Of a stretch of DNA of 64,000 nucleotides, positions 44,656 to 54,678 are shown one piece after another. Positions within the stretch are counted from its first letter, which is position 1, and every line of letters starts with the position of its first letter. This DNA comes from Sulfitobacter noctilucae (GTDB lineage: Bacteria; Pseudomonadota; Alphaproteobacteria; Rhodobacterales; Rhodobacteraceae). The DNA lies in assembly GCF_000622365.1 (NCBI RefSeq), contig NZ_JASC01000014.1, positions 1,054,001 to 1,118,000 on the forward strand. Direction: 5' to 3'. Made by a program: the position numbers and the translations under genes. The notes beneath the pieces were generated by a model. The model saw nothing but the letters and a program-made list of their open reading frames with translations. It made no database searches and had not been told where the DNA came from.

Positions 44656-45684
44656 ATGTCACTGACAAAACTGACCACTTCCGCGCTGGCGATTGCCGCA
44701 CTCACTGCCACCACTGCCGTTGCACGCGATAACGTCCAAGTTGCAGGCTCTTCCACCGTGCTGCCCTATGCCTCGATTGTTGCAGAAGCCTTTGGCGAGA
44801 ACTTCGACTTTCCGACACCGGTCGTGGAATCAGGCGGCTCCTCTGCCGGCCTCAAGCGCTTTTGTGAAGGCGTTGGGGAGAACACCATCGACATCGCGAA
44901 CTCCTCGCGTCCGATCCGCGAAAGCGACATCGAATTGTGCACCGAGAACGGTGTGAACGACATCATTGAAGTCCGCATCGGCTATGACGGCATCGTCTTT
45001 GCCAGCCAGATCGACGGCCCTGAGTTCACTGCATTCGAAGCCTCCGACATTTTCAACGCCTTGGGTGCCAAGGTGCTGGTGGACGGCGCGATCGTAGACA
45101 ACCCCCATACACAATGGGCTGACTTCAACAGCGACCTGCCGGCGGCAGACATCCTGGCCTTCGTCCCCGGTACCAAGCACGGCACGCGCGAAGTTTTCGA
45201 AGACAAAGTCCTGCTGCAGGGCTGTGAAGACACCGGCGCCATGCAGGCCATGATGGACAGCGGTATGGACGAGGATGCAGCAGAAGACGCCTGCATCGAA
45301 GTGCGTGGCAACGGCATCACCGTAGACATCGACGGCGACTATACCGAGACGCTGGCACGTGTCGACAGCAACCCGAACGGCATCGGCGTGTTTGGTCTGG
45401 CGTTCTATGAGAACAACACCAACAAGCTGAAAGTTGCCACAATCGGCGGCGTCGAGCCAAAGACCGAAACCATCGCATCGGGCACATACCCTGTGTCACG
45501 TCCGCTGTTCTTCTTCATCAAGAAGGCGCACATCGGCGTGATCCCCGGCCTGAAAGAATTCGCTGAGTTCTTCGTCTCGGACGAGATTGCTGGCCCAGAT
45601 GGCCCGCTGTCCGACTACGGTCTGGTATCCGACCCAGAGCTGGAAGCGACACAGACCAAGGTTTCTGACGAAGAAGCCATGTAA
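44656..45684 (+). CDS. pstS: Phosphate ABC transporter substrate-binding protein
   Basis: A 342-residue periplasmic binding protein: signal peptide to about residue 23, then the phosphate-binding segment VAGSSTVLPYASIVAEAF and SGGSSAGLKRFCEG, with a long insertion carrying cysteines (LLQGCEDTGAM). Binds phosphate for PstCAB. It lies below the triple Pho box, which predicts strong induction in phosphate starvation. Confidence 0.94.
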   Translation: MSLTKLTTSALAIAALTATTAVARDNVQVAGSSTVLPYASIVAEAFGENFDFPTPVVESGGSSAGLKRFCEGVGENTIDIANSSRPIRESDIELCTENGVNDIIEVRIGYDGIVFASQIDGPEFTAFEASDIFNALGAKVLVDGAIVDNPHTQWADFNSDLPAADILAFVPGTKHGTREVFEDKVLLQGCEDTGAMQAMMDSGMDEDAAEDACIEVRGNGITVDIDGDYTETLARVDSNPNGIGVFGLAFYENNTNKLKVATIGGVEPKTETIASGTYPVSRPLFFFIKKAHIGVIPGLKEFAEFFVSDEIAGPDGPLSDYGLVSDPELEATQTKVSDEEAM

Positions 45685-45700
45685 GCGCAAAACGGGGAAA

Positions 45701-45761
45701 CGGCCCAAGGGCCGCGAACCCGTCTGACACCGCCGTACCGGGACGTGCTGCCCGGTACGGC
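45701..45761 (+). terminator. Tandem hairpins between pstS and pstC
   Basis: A five-pair stem CGGCC/GGCCG (45701-45714) is followed by a perfect 11-pair stem GCCGTACCGGG (45732-45742) with CCCGGTACGGC (45751-45761) and ATTTATTCT. They likely give partial termination or 3' protection, so pstS exceeds the permease genes. Confidence 0.6.
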
Positions 45762-45792
45762 ATTTATTCTCAAGGACAAAGGCCCAATTCAG

Positions 45793-47274
45793 ATGCCTGC
45801 AAGCTGGATCCTCCTGATCATCATCGCATTGTCCGTCATCGGCTATTTCATAGCCAAGCAGCGGGCACTGGCATCCGGCGGCGGTGATCGTCGCGTGCTG
45901 CACTCTTTGCCGAAATATTACGGCACCAACGCCGCTCTTGCCGCAGCTGCGCCCGCACTGCTGATCCTCGGGATCTGGATGATCCTGCAACCGGTTGTCA
46001 TTGATAGCATTATTTCCTCCAACTTGCCCGAAGCCGTTCAGGCTGATCGGGGTGAACGCTCGCTTGCCATGGCGGATGTGCAGCGTATCGCGGACGGGTT
46101 GGACACCGCCGTCTCCCGAGGCGCTATGACCGCTGACGAAGCCGTCGACATCCGCGTCGGGGCCAGCAACGTCCGGGAACGTCTGGCCGAAGTCGGTGTC
46201 GCACTGGGGTCCGAAGTTGATGCAAACACGCTTCAGATGGCGCAAGAGTATCGCGCGCTGACAAGCACCGGCAATATCTGGCGCGCCATCGCAGTTCTGG
46301 TGGTGGCACTGGGCGGCTTGGCCATAGCCTATATGATGACCCACAAGGATTTCCGCGCCCGCAACTCCGTCGAACGGGCAATTCTGAGCTTGTTGATCGC
46401 AGCCGCCTGCGTCGCCATCCTGACAACAGTTGGCATTGTCTTTTCGCTGATCTTCAACACGCATGATTTCTTTTCGCGCTATCCGGCTGAAGACTTCTTT
46501 TTCGGCACCCGGTGGGAACCAAGCTTTTCCGGACGTGGCGGCGCATCAGATCTGGGTTTTCTGCCGCTGATCTGGGGCACTCTCTTTATCTCGCTGATTG
46601 CGCTGCTAGTCGCTGTGCCGCTTGGTCTCTTTTCGGCGATCTATCTGTCCGAATACGCCTCCAAGCCGGTGCGTTCGATCGTCAAACCGCTGCTGGAGAT
46701 GCTCGCGGGCATTCCGACAATTGTGTATGGTTTGTTTGCGCTTCTGACCGTCGGGCCCTTGCTGCTGGATGTGTTTGGCCGCGACGGGGTGCTGGGCGTC
46801 AACTGGATGTCCGGGGGCACGGCAGCAATGACCGCAGGCCTCGTGATGGGGATCATGCTGATCCCCTTCGTATCCTCGCTCAGCGATGACATCATTAATG
46901 CGGTGCCGCAGGCGATGCGCGACGGTTCTTTCGGCCTTGGCGCCACACAGTCGGAAACACTGCGGCAGGTGATCCTGCCCGCCGCCCTGCCGGGTATCGT
47001 TGGCGCAATCCTTCTGGCCGCCAGCCGCGCCATCGGCGAAACCATGATCGTGGTGCTGGGGGCAGGGGCTGCGGCCTCGCTCTCGCTGAACCCCTTCGAA
47101 GCCATGACCACTGTCACCGCCAAAATCGTCAGCCAGTTGACCGGCGACGGTGAATTCAACAGTCCAGAAACCCTCGTGGCCTTTGCGCTGGGTATGACGC
47201 TCTTTGTCATCACGCTGGCGTTAAACATTGTCGCCCTCTGGATTGTCCGACGCTACCGGGAGCAATACGAATGA
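45793..47274 (+). CDS. pstC: Phosphate ABC transporter permease PstC
   Basis: A 493-residue permease with about eight helices in the C-terminal core and a long N-terminal domain (about 200 residues) with two helices, the long form found in alphaproteobacteria. The coupling loop LGATQSETLRQVILPAALPGIV is present. I chose ATG 45793 (MPASWILLIIIALSV); the frame opens at 45745. It overlaps pstA by 4 bases. Confidence 0.93.
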   Translation: MPASWILLIIIALSVIGYFIAKQRALASGGGDRRVLHSLPKYYGTNAALAAAAPALLILGIWMILQPVVIDSIISSNLPEAVQADRGERSLAMADVQRIADGLDTAVSRGAMTADEAVDIRVGASNVRERLAEVGVALGSEVDANTLQMAQEYRALTSTGNIWRAIAVLVVALGGLAIAYMMTHKDFRARNSVERAILSLLIAAACVAILTTVGIVFSLIFNTHDFFSRYPAEDFFFGTRWEPSFSGRGGASDLGFLPLIWGTLFISLIALLVAVPLGLFSAIYLSEYASKPVRSIVKPLLEMLAGIPTIVYGLFALLTVGPLLLDVFGRDGVLGVNWMSGGTAAMTAGLVMGIMLIPFVSSLSDDIINAVPQAMRDGSFGLGATQSETLRQVILPAALPGIVGAILLAASRAIGETMIVVLGAGAAASLSLNPFEAMTTVTAKIVSQLTGDGEFNSPETLVAFALGMTLFVITLALNIVALWIVRRYREQYE

Positions 47275-48632
47275 CCGATCTGACCACCACACCGACCCCC
47301 GGGGGCAAGCGCCACAGCTACGGTTCGCTGCTGGACGAATCCCCCCGCACCAAGAAACGCAACGCGGCAGAAACGCGGTTCCGCGTGTACGGCGTCATCG
47401 CAATTTCGATCGGCCTGATCTTTCTGGCAGCACTGCTGTTTGCCATCGTGCGCAACGGCATCCCGGCATTCACCCAGACGTATATCGTCATGGATGTCGA
47501 GCTGACGGCTGCAAAGCTGGACAAGAAGGGCAATCGCGACATCGAGGATATCAAGAAGGTGTCGACCTTCGGGTACAACCCCTTGATCGGAACGGCGCTT
47601 GAGACGCTTGTCGCGGAAAACGGGGTCGAGACAGAGATTAACAAAGGCAAGGAACTGCGCGACATGCTGTCGAGCGGTGCTGCCGCACAGGTGCGCTTTG
47701 CGGTGATCGACAACCCCGACCTCATCGGCACCACGCAAGAGTTTACCTTGTTGGCCGGATCACGGGTCGACGGCTATATGAAAGGCCGCGTCGACCGCGA
47801 AAGCCTTGCTCGCGATCCAAACCTCAGCCCCGCGCATCTGGATATTGTGGATGCGCTGGCAGCGGACGGCACCATCAAACGCATCTTCAACTGGGATTTC
47901 ATCACCGGCACGGATGCTTCCGAAAGCAGGCCAGAGCAGGCCGGCATGGGCGTGGCGATCCTCGGCTCATTCTTCATGATGCTGGTGGTGCTGCTACTTT
48001 CACTGCCCATCGGCGTTGCCGCCTCGATCTATCTTGAGGAATTTGCGCCGCAAAACATGTTTACAGACTTTATCGAGGTGAACATCTCGAACCTCGCGGC
48101 GGTGCCGTCCATTGTGTTCGGTATTCTGGGCCTTGCGGTGTTCATCCAGTTTGCACATCTGCCCCAATCAGCCCCCATCGTCGGTGGCTTGACGCTGACC
48201 TTGATGACCCTGCCGACCATCGTGATCTCCACCCGCGCCTCGCTCAAGTCGGTACCACCGTCGATCCGAAGCGCGGCACTGGGGGTTGGCGCGTCCAAAA
48301 TGCAGTCGGTGTTCCACCATGTATTGCCACTGGCGATGCCAGGTATCCTGACGGGCACCATCATCGGTCTGGCACAAGCGCTGGGGGAAACCGCGCCGCT
48401 TTTGTTGATCGGCATGGTGGGCTATATCGCCACCAACTATCCTGATGGCGTGGCCTCCGGCTTTCTTGATCCGAACTCGGCAATGCCCGCGCAGATCTTT
48501 GAATGGGCCAAACGTGCGGATCCGGCCTATTACGAGCGGGCCTGGGGCGGTATCATCATCCTGCTGGTGTTCCTGCTGACCATGAACCTGATCGCGATCC
48601 TGCTGCGCCGCAGGTTCGAGCGGCGCTGGTAG
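47271..48632 (+). CDS. pstA: Phosphate ABC transporter permease PstA
   Basis: A 453-residue permease. An N-terminal region with a membrane helix and a large periplasmic domain (about 70-210) precedes the usual permease core with the loop LGVGASKMQSVFHHVLPLAMPG. Again the long alphaproteobacterial form. Starts in ATGA overlap with pstC. Confidence 0.93.
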   Translation: MTDLTTTPTPGGKRHSYGSLLDESPRTKKRNAAETRFRVYGVIAISIGLIFLAALLFAIVRNGIPAFTQTYIVMDVELTAAKLDKKGNRDIEDIKKVSTFGYNPLIGTALETLVAENGVETEINKGKELRDMLSSGAAAQVRFAVIDNPDLIGTTQEFTLLAGSRVDGYMKGRVDRESLARDPNLSPAHLDIVDALAADGTIKRIFNWDFITGTDASESRPEQAGMGVAILGSFFMMLVVLLLSLPIGVAASIYLEEFAPQNMFTDFIEVNISNLAAVPSIVFGILGLAVFIQFAHLPQSAPIVGGLTLTLMTLPTIVISTRASLKSVPPSIRSAALGVGASKMQSVFHHVLPLAMPGILTGTIIGLAQALGETAPLLLIGMVGYIATNYPDGVASGFLDPNSAMPAQIFEWAKRADPAYYERAWGGIIILLVFLLTMNLIAILLRRRFERRW

Positions 48633-48644
48633 GGAGAACAACAA

Positions 48645-49442
48645 ATGAGAGACAATTTCAGAGCGGAGAACGACGTGACCACAAATGCCGTCAAAATCGC
48701 GGCCCGCAACGTGCAGGTCTACTACGGTGAAACCCATGCAATCAAAGATGTGAGCGTGGACATCGAGGATAAGACAGTGACCGCCTTCATCGGGCCATCA
48801 GGCTGTGGCAAGTCCACCTTCCTGCGCTGCATCAACCGGATGAACGACACCATCGACATCTGTCGGGTCGAGGGAGACATTCGCATCGACGATGAGGATA
48901 TCTACGACCGCCGGGTCGATCCGGTACAGCTGCGTGCCAAGGTGGGCATGGTGTTCCAGAAACCCAACCCGTTCCCCAAGTCGATCTATGACAATGTGGC
49001 TTACGGGCCGCGTATTCACGGGCTGTCCCGCAACAAGTCGGAGCTGGACGATATCGTCGAGCGCGCCCTGAAACGCGCGGCCATATGGAACGAGGTCAGG
49101 GACCGCCTCCACGCACCCGGCACCGGACTGTCGGGCGGCCAGCAGCAGCGCTTGTGCATCGCCCGCGCGGTGGCCACGGAGCCTGAAGTTTTGCTGATGG
49201 ACGAGCCCTGTTCGGCGCTCGATCCGATTGCAACTGCTCAGGTCGAGGAGCTGATCGACGAACTGCGCCAGAACTACTCGGTGGTGATCGTCACCCACTC
49301 CATGCAACAGGCCGCGCGGGTCAGCCAGAAGACCGCGTTCTTTCACCTCGGCAATCTGGTAGAATTCGGCGAGACGGACAAGATCTTTACCGCCCCCGAA
49401 GACCCCCGCACCGAAAGCTATATCACTGGACGAATTGGATAA
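48645..49442 (+). CDS. pstB: Phosphate ABC transporter ATPase PstB
   Basis: A 265-residue ABC ATPase: Walker [15 protein letters not shown]-loop [18 protein letters not shown] (typical for PstB), signature [14 protein letters not shown] and Walker [14 protein letters not shown]. Powers phosphate uptake. ATG 48645 follows AGGGAGA; ATG or GTG codons a few residues in are alternatives. phoU starts 3 bases later. Confidence 0.96.
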   Translation: MRDNFRAENDVTTNAVKIAARNVQVYYGETHAIKDVSVDIEDKTVTAFIGPSGCGKSTFLRCINRMNDTIDICRVEGDIRIDDEDIYDRRVDPVQLRAKVGMVFQKPNPFPKSIYDNVAYGPRIHGLSRNKSELDDIVERALKRAAIWNEVRDRLHAPGTGLSGGQQQRLCIARAVATEPEVLLMDEPCSALDPIATAQVEELIDELRQNYSVVIVTHSMQQAARVSQKTAFFHLGNLVEFGETDKIFTAPEDPRTESYITGRIG

Positions 49443-49445
49443 ATC

Positions 49446-50153
49446 ATGCAGGATCAACATATTGCATCCGCTTTTGACCGCGATCTTGAGGCGGTACAGG
49501 CGCAGATCATGAAAATGGGCGGCATGGTGGAAAGCGCCATTCGTCTGAGCGCCAAGTCGCTGGAAACACGCGACGAAGAACTCGCAGAAGAAGTGCGTGC
49601 CGCTGACAAATCCATCGACGCGCTGGAGCACCAGATCAATGAAAGCGCTGCGCGCGTCATCGCCCTGCGTGCGCCAACGGCAATTGATCTGCGCCTTATT
49701 CTGAGCGTGATCAAAATCAGCGCCAATCTTGAGCGGATCGGCGACTATGCCAAGAACATGGCCAAGCGCACCGGCGTTCTGGCCGCCATGCCCACCATCA
49801 ACGACGGTCCCAGCGCGATCCGGCGTATGGCGGGCACTGTAGAAGGGATGCTGAAAGACGCGCTTGATGCCTATATCCAGCGTGACGCGGCCCTTGCGCA
49901 GGATGTGATCGACCGCGACGAAGACGTGGATCAGATGTACAATGCCCTGTTCCGCGAATTTCTTACCTTCATGATGGAAGACCCGCGCAACATCACCGCT
50001 TGCATGCATCTGCATTTTATCGCCAAGAACACGGAACGGATGGGCGACCATGTGACATCCATTGCAGAACAGGTGGTCTATCTGGTGACAGGCGAACAAC
50101 CCGAAGAGGGTCGTCCCAAAGCAGATAAAACCTCAGTGATTGTAAAGGCCTGA
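49446..50153 (+). CDS. phoU: Phosphate signalling regulator PhoU
   Basis: A 235-residue all-helical protein made of two PhoU repeats with the metal-binding E/DxxxD motifs visible in the ERIGDYAKNMAKR and ERMGDHVTSIAEQ segments. It links Pst transport state to PhoR and represses the Pho regulon when phosphate is ample. phoB begins 5 bases after its stop. Confidence 0.95.
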   Translation: MQDQHIASAFDRDLEAVQAQIMKMGGMVESAIRLSAKSLETRDEELAEEVRAADKSIDALEHQINESAARVIALRAPTAIDLRLILSVIKISANLERIGDYAKNMAKRTGVLAAMPTINDGPSAIRRMAGTVEGMLKDALDAYIQRDAALAQDVIDRDEDVDQMYNALFREFLTFMMEDPRNITACMHLHFIAKNTERMGDHVTSIAEQVVYLVTGEQPEEGRPKADKTSVIVKA

Positions 50154-50158
50154 CACCC

Positions 50159-50848
50159 ATGTCCGTGATCCAGCCCCATGTCCTGCTGGTTGAGGACGAA
50201 CCGGCGCAGCGCGAAGTACTGGCCTACAACCTTGAGGCCGAAGGCTATGCCGTCAGTCGCGCCGAAAACGGTGAAGAGGCGATGGTGCAAGTGGATGAGA
50301 TCACCCCCGATCTGGTGATCCTGGACTGGATGATGCCGCTGATGAGCGGCATCGAGGTCTGCCGCCAGCTGAAAACGCGCGAGGATACGCGCAATATTCC
50401 GGTGATCATGCTCTCGGCCCGTTCCGAGGAAGTGGACGCCGTGCGCGGGCTTGAAACCGGGGCAGATGACTATGTCACCAAACCCTATTCCTTGCGCGAA
50501 CTGATGGCCCGCGTGCGTACCCAGTTGCGCCGCACACGGCCGGGGGCCAGTGGCGAAACGCTCGCCTATCTCGACATCATGCTGGATCCTGAGACCCACC
50601 GTGTTACCCGCAACGGTCAGGAACTCAAGCTCGGCCCGACAGAATACCGGCTGCTGGCGACATTCCTGGAAAAGCCGGGCAGGGTGCTCAGCCGCGATCA
50701 ACTGCTCGATCTGGTCTGGGGCCGCGATATCTATGTCGATACGCGCACCGTGGACGTGCATATCGCGCGGCTGCGCAAGGTATTGACACAGGCCGGCGGC
50801 GAAGACCCGATCCGAACGGTGCGCGGCGCGGGCTACGCACTGGGCTAA
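50159..50848 (+). CDS. phoB: Phosphate regulon response regulator PhoB
   Basis: A 229-residue OmpR-type response regulator: receiver domain with acidic pair EDE near residue 12, phospho-acceptor D56 in LVILDWMMP, threonine/lysine switch residues (LSARSEE, YVTKPYS) and a C-terminal winged helix ending VRGAGYALG. Expected to bind the box at 44547-44575. Confidence 0.95.
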   Translation: MSVIQPHVLLVEDEPAQREVLAYNLEAEGYAVSRAENGEEAMVQVDEITPDLVILDWMMPLMSGIEVCRQLKTREDTRNIPVIMLSARSEEVDAVRGLETGADDYVTKPYSLRELMARVRTQLRRTRPGASGETLAYLDIMLDPETHRVTRNGQELKLGPTEYRLLATFLEKPGRVLSRDQLLDLVWGRDIYVDTRTVDVHIARLRKVLTQAGGEDPIRTVRGAGYALG

Positions 50849-50918
50849 CGTCAGGCGGTTTTCCCATTTCCCTGCTGTGGCGGCTGCGTTAGCCTGCTTG
50901 AAAACCAAGGGGAAATAT

Positions 50919-52547
50919 ATGTCCGGCATCACCGTCTTTCAGGCCAAGAAAATCATCACCATGGACCCGAACCGTCCCGAAGCGACGCATGTCGCGGTGC
51001 AGGACGGCAAGATTTTGGCGGTGGGTGACGCTACCTGTGCGGATGCCTGGGGCGACGTCATCCATGATGCACAACTGGCGGACGACATCCTGATGCCCGG
51101 CTTTGTCGAGGGTCATGCACATATGATGGCGGGCAAAATGTGGGACTTTGCTTATGCCGGTTATCACGACCGCATCGACCCCAAGGGCGAGATGCACAAG
51201 GGCATGACGACCATTGACGCCGTGATCGAACGCCTGAAAGAACGCGCCGCTGCTTTACCACCGGGGGAGCCATTGCTGGCGTGGGGATTTGACCCGATTT
51301 TTCTGACCACCGAGCGGCTGAACAAGACCCATCTGGACGCCGTCGCCAGCGACCGCCCCGTGGCCGTGCTGTTCTCGAATTTTCACTTGATGTGTGTGAA
51401 CTCCGCGGCGCTGGAGCTGGCGCAGTACACCGCTGCAAGCAACATCGAAGGTGTGATCAAAGGCACCGACGGTCAACCCAATGGCGAGCTTCAGGAAATG
51501 GCCGCGATGTTCCCGGTCATGCGCCGCGTGGGGCTTGATTTCCGCGCTCTGTCGCAGGGCGAGGATGCACTGCGCTCTTACGCGGATGTCTGCCGTCTGG
51601 CCGGCGTGACCACGGTGACAGACCTCTATTCCACCATGGAAGATGAAGATCTCGACACCATGCTACGGGTTACCGGCGCGCCTGATTTTGGCATTCGCAT
51701 CGTCCCTGCCTTGGGGGCAACCGGTGCGCAGCCAGAAGCACTGGCCAAACGCGCCCTCGCGCTCAAGGCCAAATCCACCGACAAGCTGCGCCTTGGCGCC
51801 GTCAAACTGATGACCGACGGCTCCATCCAGGGCTGGACGGGCCGCGTGAAATGGCCGGGTTATGTGGGCGGTCAGCCCAACGGCATCTGGAACACCACCC
51901 CCGAAGAGATTTTCGCGCTTTGCGAAGCGATGTACAAACACGGGGTGCAGATGCACATTCATGTCAACGCGGACGAGGCATCGGAAGTGTCGCTCGACGC
52001 CTGCGAAGCCGCAGCGCGCAAACATCCCTGGCCCGGTGCGCGGCATGTGTTTCAGCACTGCCAGATGATGGGCTTAGACCAGTTCAAACGCGCTGCCGAT
52101 CTGGGCATCTGCACCAATATCTTTGCAAACCATCTGTGGTATTTTGGCGATCAGCATGTCGCCCTGACCATCGGCAAGGACCGCGCAGAGCGGATGAATG
52201 CTGCACGTTCCGCATTGGACGCGGGCGTGAACGTCGCTATCCACTCTGACGCGCCTGTCACTCCGATGGGTCCGCTTTTCACCGCATGGAGCGCGGTGAA
52301 CCGGCAAACGATGACCGGACAGACCTTGGGTGCCGCGCAAAAGATCACCGTCCCGGAAGCGCTGCATCTGATCACGCTGGGCGCAGCTTATACGCTGAAA
52401 CTTGATGACGAGATCGGCAGCATCGAGACCGGCAAGATCGCTGATTTCGCCATTCTGGGCGCTGATCCTTTGGCTGTAGCCCCCGAAGACCTCAAGGACG
52501 TGCCCGTGCGCGGTACTGTGTCGGGCGGGCGGGTGCTGCGCGCATGA
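50919..52547 (+). CDS. Amidohydrolase family protein (YtcJ-like)
   Basis: A 542-residue metal-dependent hydrolase of the amidohydrolase-3 / YtcJ group. Metal ligands are visible in FVEGHAHMM, QMHIHVNAD, HVFQHCQMM and AIHSDAPVTP. No signal peptide, so cytoplasmic. Substrate unknown. ATG 50919 follows AAGGGGA. Its stop overlaps the start of a COG0523 GTPase gene (ATGA), which suggests a metal-delivery partner. Confidence 0.85.
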   Translation: MSGITVFQAKKIITMDPNRPEATHVAVQDGKILAVGDATCADAWGDVIHDAQLADDILMPGFVEGHAHMMAGKMWDFAYAGYHDRIDPKGEMHKGMTTIDAVIERLKERAAALPPGEPLLAWGFDPIFLTTERLNKTHLDAVASDRPVAVLFSNFHLMCVNSAALELAQYTAASNIEGVIKGTDGQPNGELQEMAAMFPVMRRVGLDFRALSQGEDALRSYADVCRLAGVTTVTDLYSTMEDEDLDTMLRVTGAPDFGIRIVPALGATGAQPEALAKRALALKAKSTDKLRLGAVKLMTDGSIQGWTGRVKWPGYVGGQPNGIWNTTPEEIFALCEAMYKHGVQMHIHVNADEASEVSLDACEAAARKHPWPGARHVFQHCQMMGLDQFKRAADLGICTNIFANHLWYFGDQHVALTIGKDRAERMNAARSALDAGVNVAIHSDAPVTPMGPLFTAWSAVNRQTMTGQTLGAAQKITVPEALHLITLGAAYTLKLDDEIGSIETGKIADFAILGADPLAVAPEDLKDVPVRGTVSGGRVLRA

Positions 52548-53413
52548 CAACTTTGCCGCTTACGGTGATCAGCGGCTATCTGGGGGCGGGCAAAACCACG
52601 TTGATCAATCGTATTCTGGCCGATCCACAAGGTTTGCGCCTGATGGTCATGGTCAATGACTTCGGGGCCATCAACATCGACCAATCGCTGATTGCGGCCA
52701 TGGGTGAAGACGTGATTGCCCTGACAAACGGTTGTGTCTGTTGCACGATGGGGGCCGATCTGTTCATGGCCTTGGGCGACGCGCTGGACCGCCGTCCGCG
52801 ACCCGATCACCTGATCATCGAAGCAAGCGGCATCGCGGACCCCAAATCTATCGCGAACGCGGCTATTGCAGAACCCGATTTGCGCTATGCCGGGATCGTC
52901 ACACTGGTCGATGCGCTGAACATCGAAACGCTTATTGCCGACCGCTTGGTCGGTCCACAGGTCCGCCAGCAAATCGCCGCGGCCGACATGGTGGTGCAGA
53001 CCAAACGTGACGCAAGAATGCCTAAACTCGATGACGCCTTTGCGAAGTTCGACCTTCCGCTGCCTCAAATCCTGCCTGAATATGCTCTTGGCCTTTTGAT
53101 GCTGGGCCGCATTGAACCAAGCCCACAAACGACCCCGGTGGGGCATCCGGCCTATACTACATGGCACTGTCATGAGGATCGACTTCTGGATCACGGTCAG
53201 CTTCTGACCGCGCTGGATAACCGTCCTGCGGGGCTTTACCGGCTCAAGGGGTTTGTGCGGACCGATCAAGGCCACTTTGAACTGCATATCGTCGGGCAGC
53301 ATGCGGATTTGCGACCGGTGATGTCCCGGCCCGAACCCGCCATCGTGGCACTGGGCCCGGCAGACAGAATTACCGCGACACAGATCGAAAGCTGGTGGCA
53401 GGCAATTACATAG
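52544..53413 (+). CDS. COG0523/CobW-family GTPase, putative metallochaperone
   Basis: A 289-residue G3E GTPase: Walker A SGYLGAGKTTLINR, the metal-binding CxCC motif in NGCVCCTMG, Walker B-like LIIEASGIADP, and a C-terminal CobW domain. The guanine-specificity NKxD motif is replaced by TKRD (in VVQTKRDARM), and the protein is shorter than many relatives. COG0523 members deliver metals to enzymes. The 4-base overlap with the amidohydrolase gene suggests that enzyme as client. Confidence 0.85.
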   Translation: MTTLPLTVISGYLGAGKTTLINRILADPQGLRLMVMVNDFGAINIDQSLIAAMGEDVIALTNGCVCCTMGADLFMALGDALDRRPRPDHLIIEASGIADPKSIANAAIAEPDLRYAGIVTLVDALNIETLIADRLVGPQVRQQIAAADMVVQTKRDARMPKLDDAFAKFDLPLPQILPEYALGLLMLGRIEPSPQTTPVGHPAYTTWHCHEDRLLDHGQLLTALDNRPAGLYRLKGFVRTDQGHFELHIVGQHADLRPVMSRPEPAIVALGPADRITATQIESWWQAIT

Positions 53414-53574
53414 AACGGAGACACATCTGCGTATCCGCTCCAATTTGACCGAATTAGGCTAAGAGAGCACCGCAATCTTTACGCAGGCTTTACGCCTTTC
53501 CCTCACCTAAGGATCGACCCAAACGCCAGGCGGAACCTGTGCGCGTGAGGGCGGGGCAGTGAGGAATGCGATCA

Positions 53575-54678
53575 ATGCAAAACGCGGTGGACGGTGCGCC
53601 AAGGCCCCCCAGAACAGCCCATGTTGCCAAGCGTGTTGTGATCGTCGACGATTCACGCGCAATTCGCAACTGGCTGCGGGCTGTGCTGGCCGCAGATCAT
53701 CGATTGGAGGTCGTAGGAGAGGCGGATTGTGCCGATGCCGCGCGCCGCGTGATCCGGGAAACCCAGCCGGACGTGGTCACCCTTGATATCGAAATGCCCG
53801 GCATGAGCGGGCTGGAGTTTCTGGACAAACTCATGCGGCTTAACCCTTTGCCCGTTGTCATGATCTCTGGCTCTACGGCTGAAAACTGTGATGCCACAAT
53901 CACGGCTCTGACCCTCGGTGCAGTAGATTGTCTGCTGAAACCGAGCAACGGCGCGGATGAAGCCGTGATGCGCCATATCTCGAAGCGGGTGTTCTCTGCC
54001 AGTTGCAGTCAGGTCCAGCAAAGCCGCAAGGCCCAAGTCACCGACCGGTTGCGTGAAACGATGAAGCTCTCCAAACGAACGCCGCTCGTGTTGATTGGTG
54101 CATCGACAGGCGGCGTTGCGGCGCTCGGAGAAGTTTTGAATGACCTGCGCCCTGACGGCCCCCCGGTGGTCATCGTTCAGCATATGCCAGCTAAGTTCCT
54201 GCTAAGTTTTGCGCAGGTCTTGAACCGTGATTTACCACAGGACGTGGCCATCGCGCGGGAAGCCGAGCCCTTGATGGTGGGACAGATCCGCCTCGCGCCT
54301 GCCATGGGCCAGCATACACGTATTGAACGGCAAGGCGGCATCTGGTCTTGCCGCCTTTCGGATAATATCGAAAATGCGCTGCATTGTCCCTCGGTGGATG
54401 TGCTCTTCAACTCAGCGCAAGACTACGCGACCGACATCATTGCCACGCTGCTGACCGGTTTGGGCAAAGACGGCGCGAACGGTATGCTTGCCCTGCGAGA
54501 GGGCGGCGCGCAGACCTTTGGACAGGATGCCGCCACCAGCGTCGTTTACGGCATGCCGCGTGCGGCTTACGAAATCGGTGCCGTTGGGAAACAACTGCCG
54601 CTCCACAAACTGGGTCCGGCGATCAACCGCGCGGTCGCCAGCCACGCGAAAGCAAAACCAGGGCGGGCTGGATCATGA
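53575..54678 (+). CDS. cheB: Chemotaxis response regulator methylesterase CheB
   Basis: A 367-residue protein with an N-terminal receiver domain (IVDDSRAIRNWL, phospho-acceptor in VTLDIEMPGMSG) and a C-terminal methylesterase whose serine, histidine and aspartate lie in IGASTGGVAAL, VQHMPAKF and TGLGKDGANGM. Removes methyl groups from chemoreceptors. ATG 53575 lies nine bases after GAGGA; ATG 53566 directly abuts that ribosome site and is less likely. It overlaps cheD by 4 bases. Confidence 0.93.
   Translation: MQNAVDGAPRPPRTAHVAKRVVIVDDSRAIRNWLRAVLAADHRLEVVGEADCADAARRVIRETQPDVVTLDIEMPGMSGLEFLDKLMRLNPLPVVMISGSTAENCDATITALTLGAVDCLLKPSNGADEAVMRHISKRVFSASCSQVQQSRKAQVTDRLRETMKLSKRTPLVLIGASTGGVAALGEVLNDLRPDGPPVVIVQHMPAKFLLSFAQVLNRDLPQDVAIAREAEPLMVGQIRLAPAMGQHTRIERQGGIWSCRLSDNIENALHCPSVDVLFNSAQDYATDIIATLLTGLGKDGANGMLALREGGAQTFGQDAATSVVYGMPRAAYEIGAVGKQLPLHKLGPAINRAVASHAKAKPGRAGS

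Noticed and set aside
48798-50099. A 433-codon open frame on the minus strand
   Set aside because: Antisense to pstB and phoU, which carry all family motifs.
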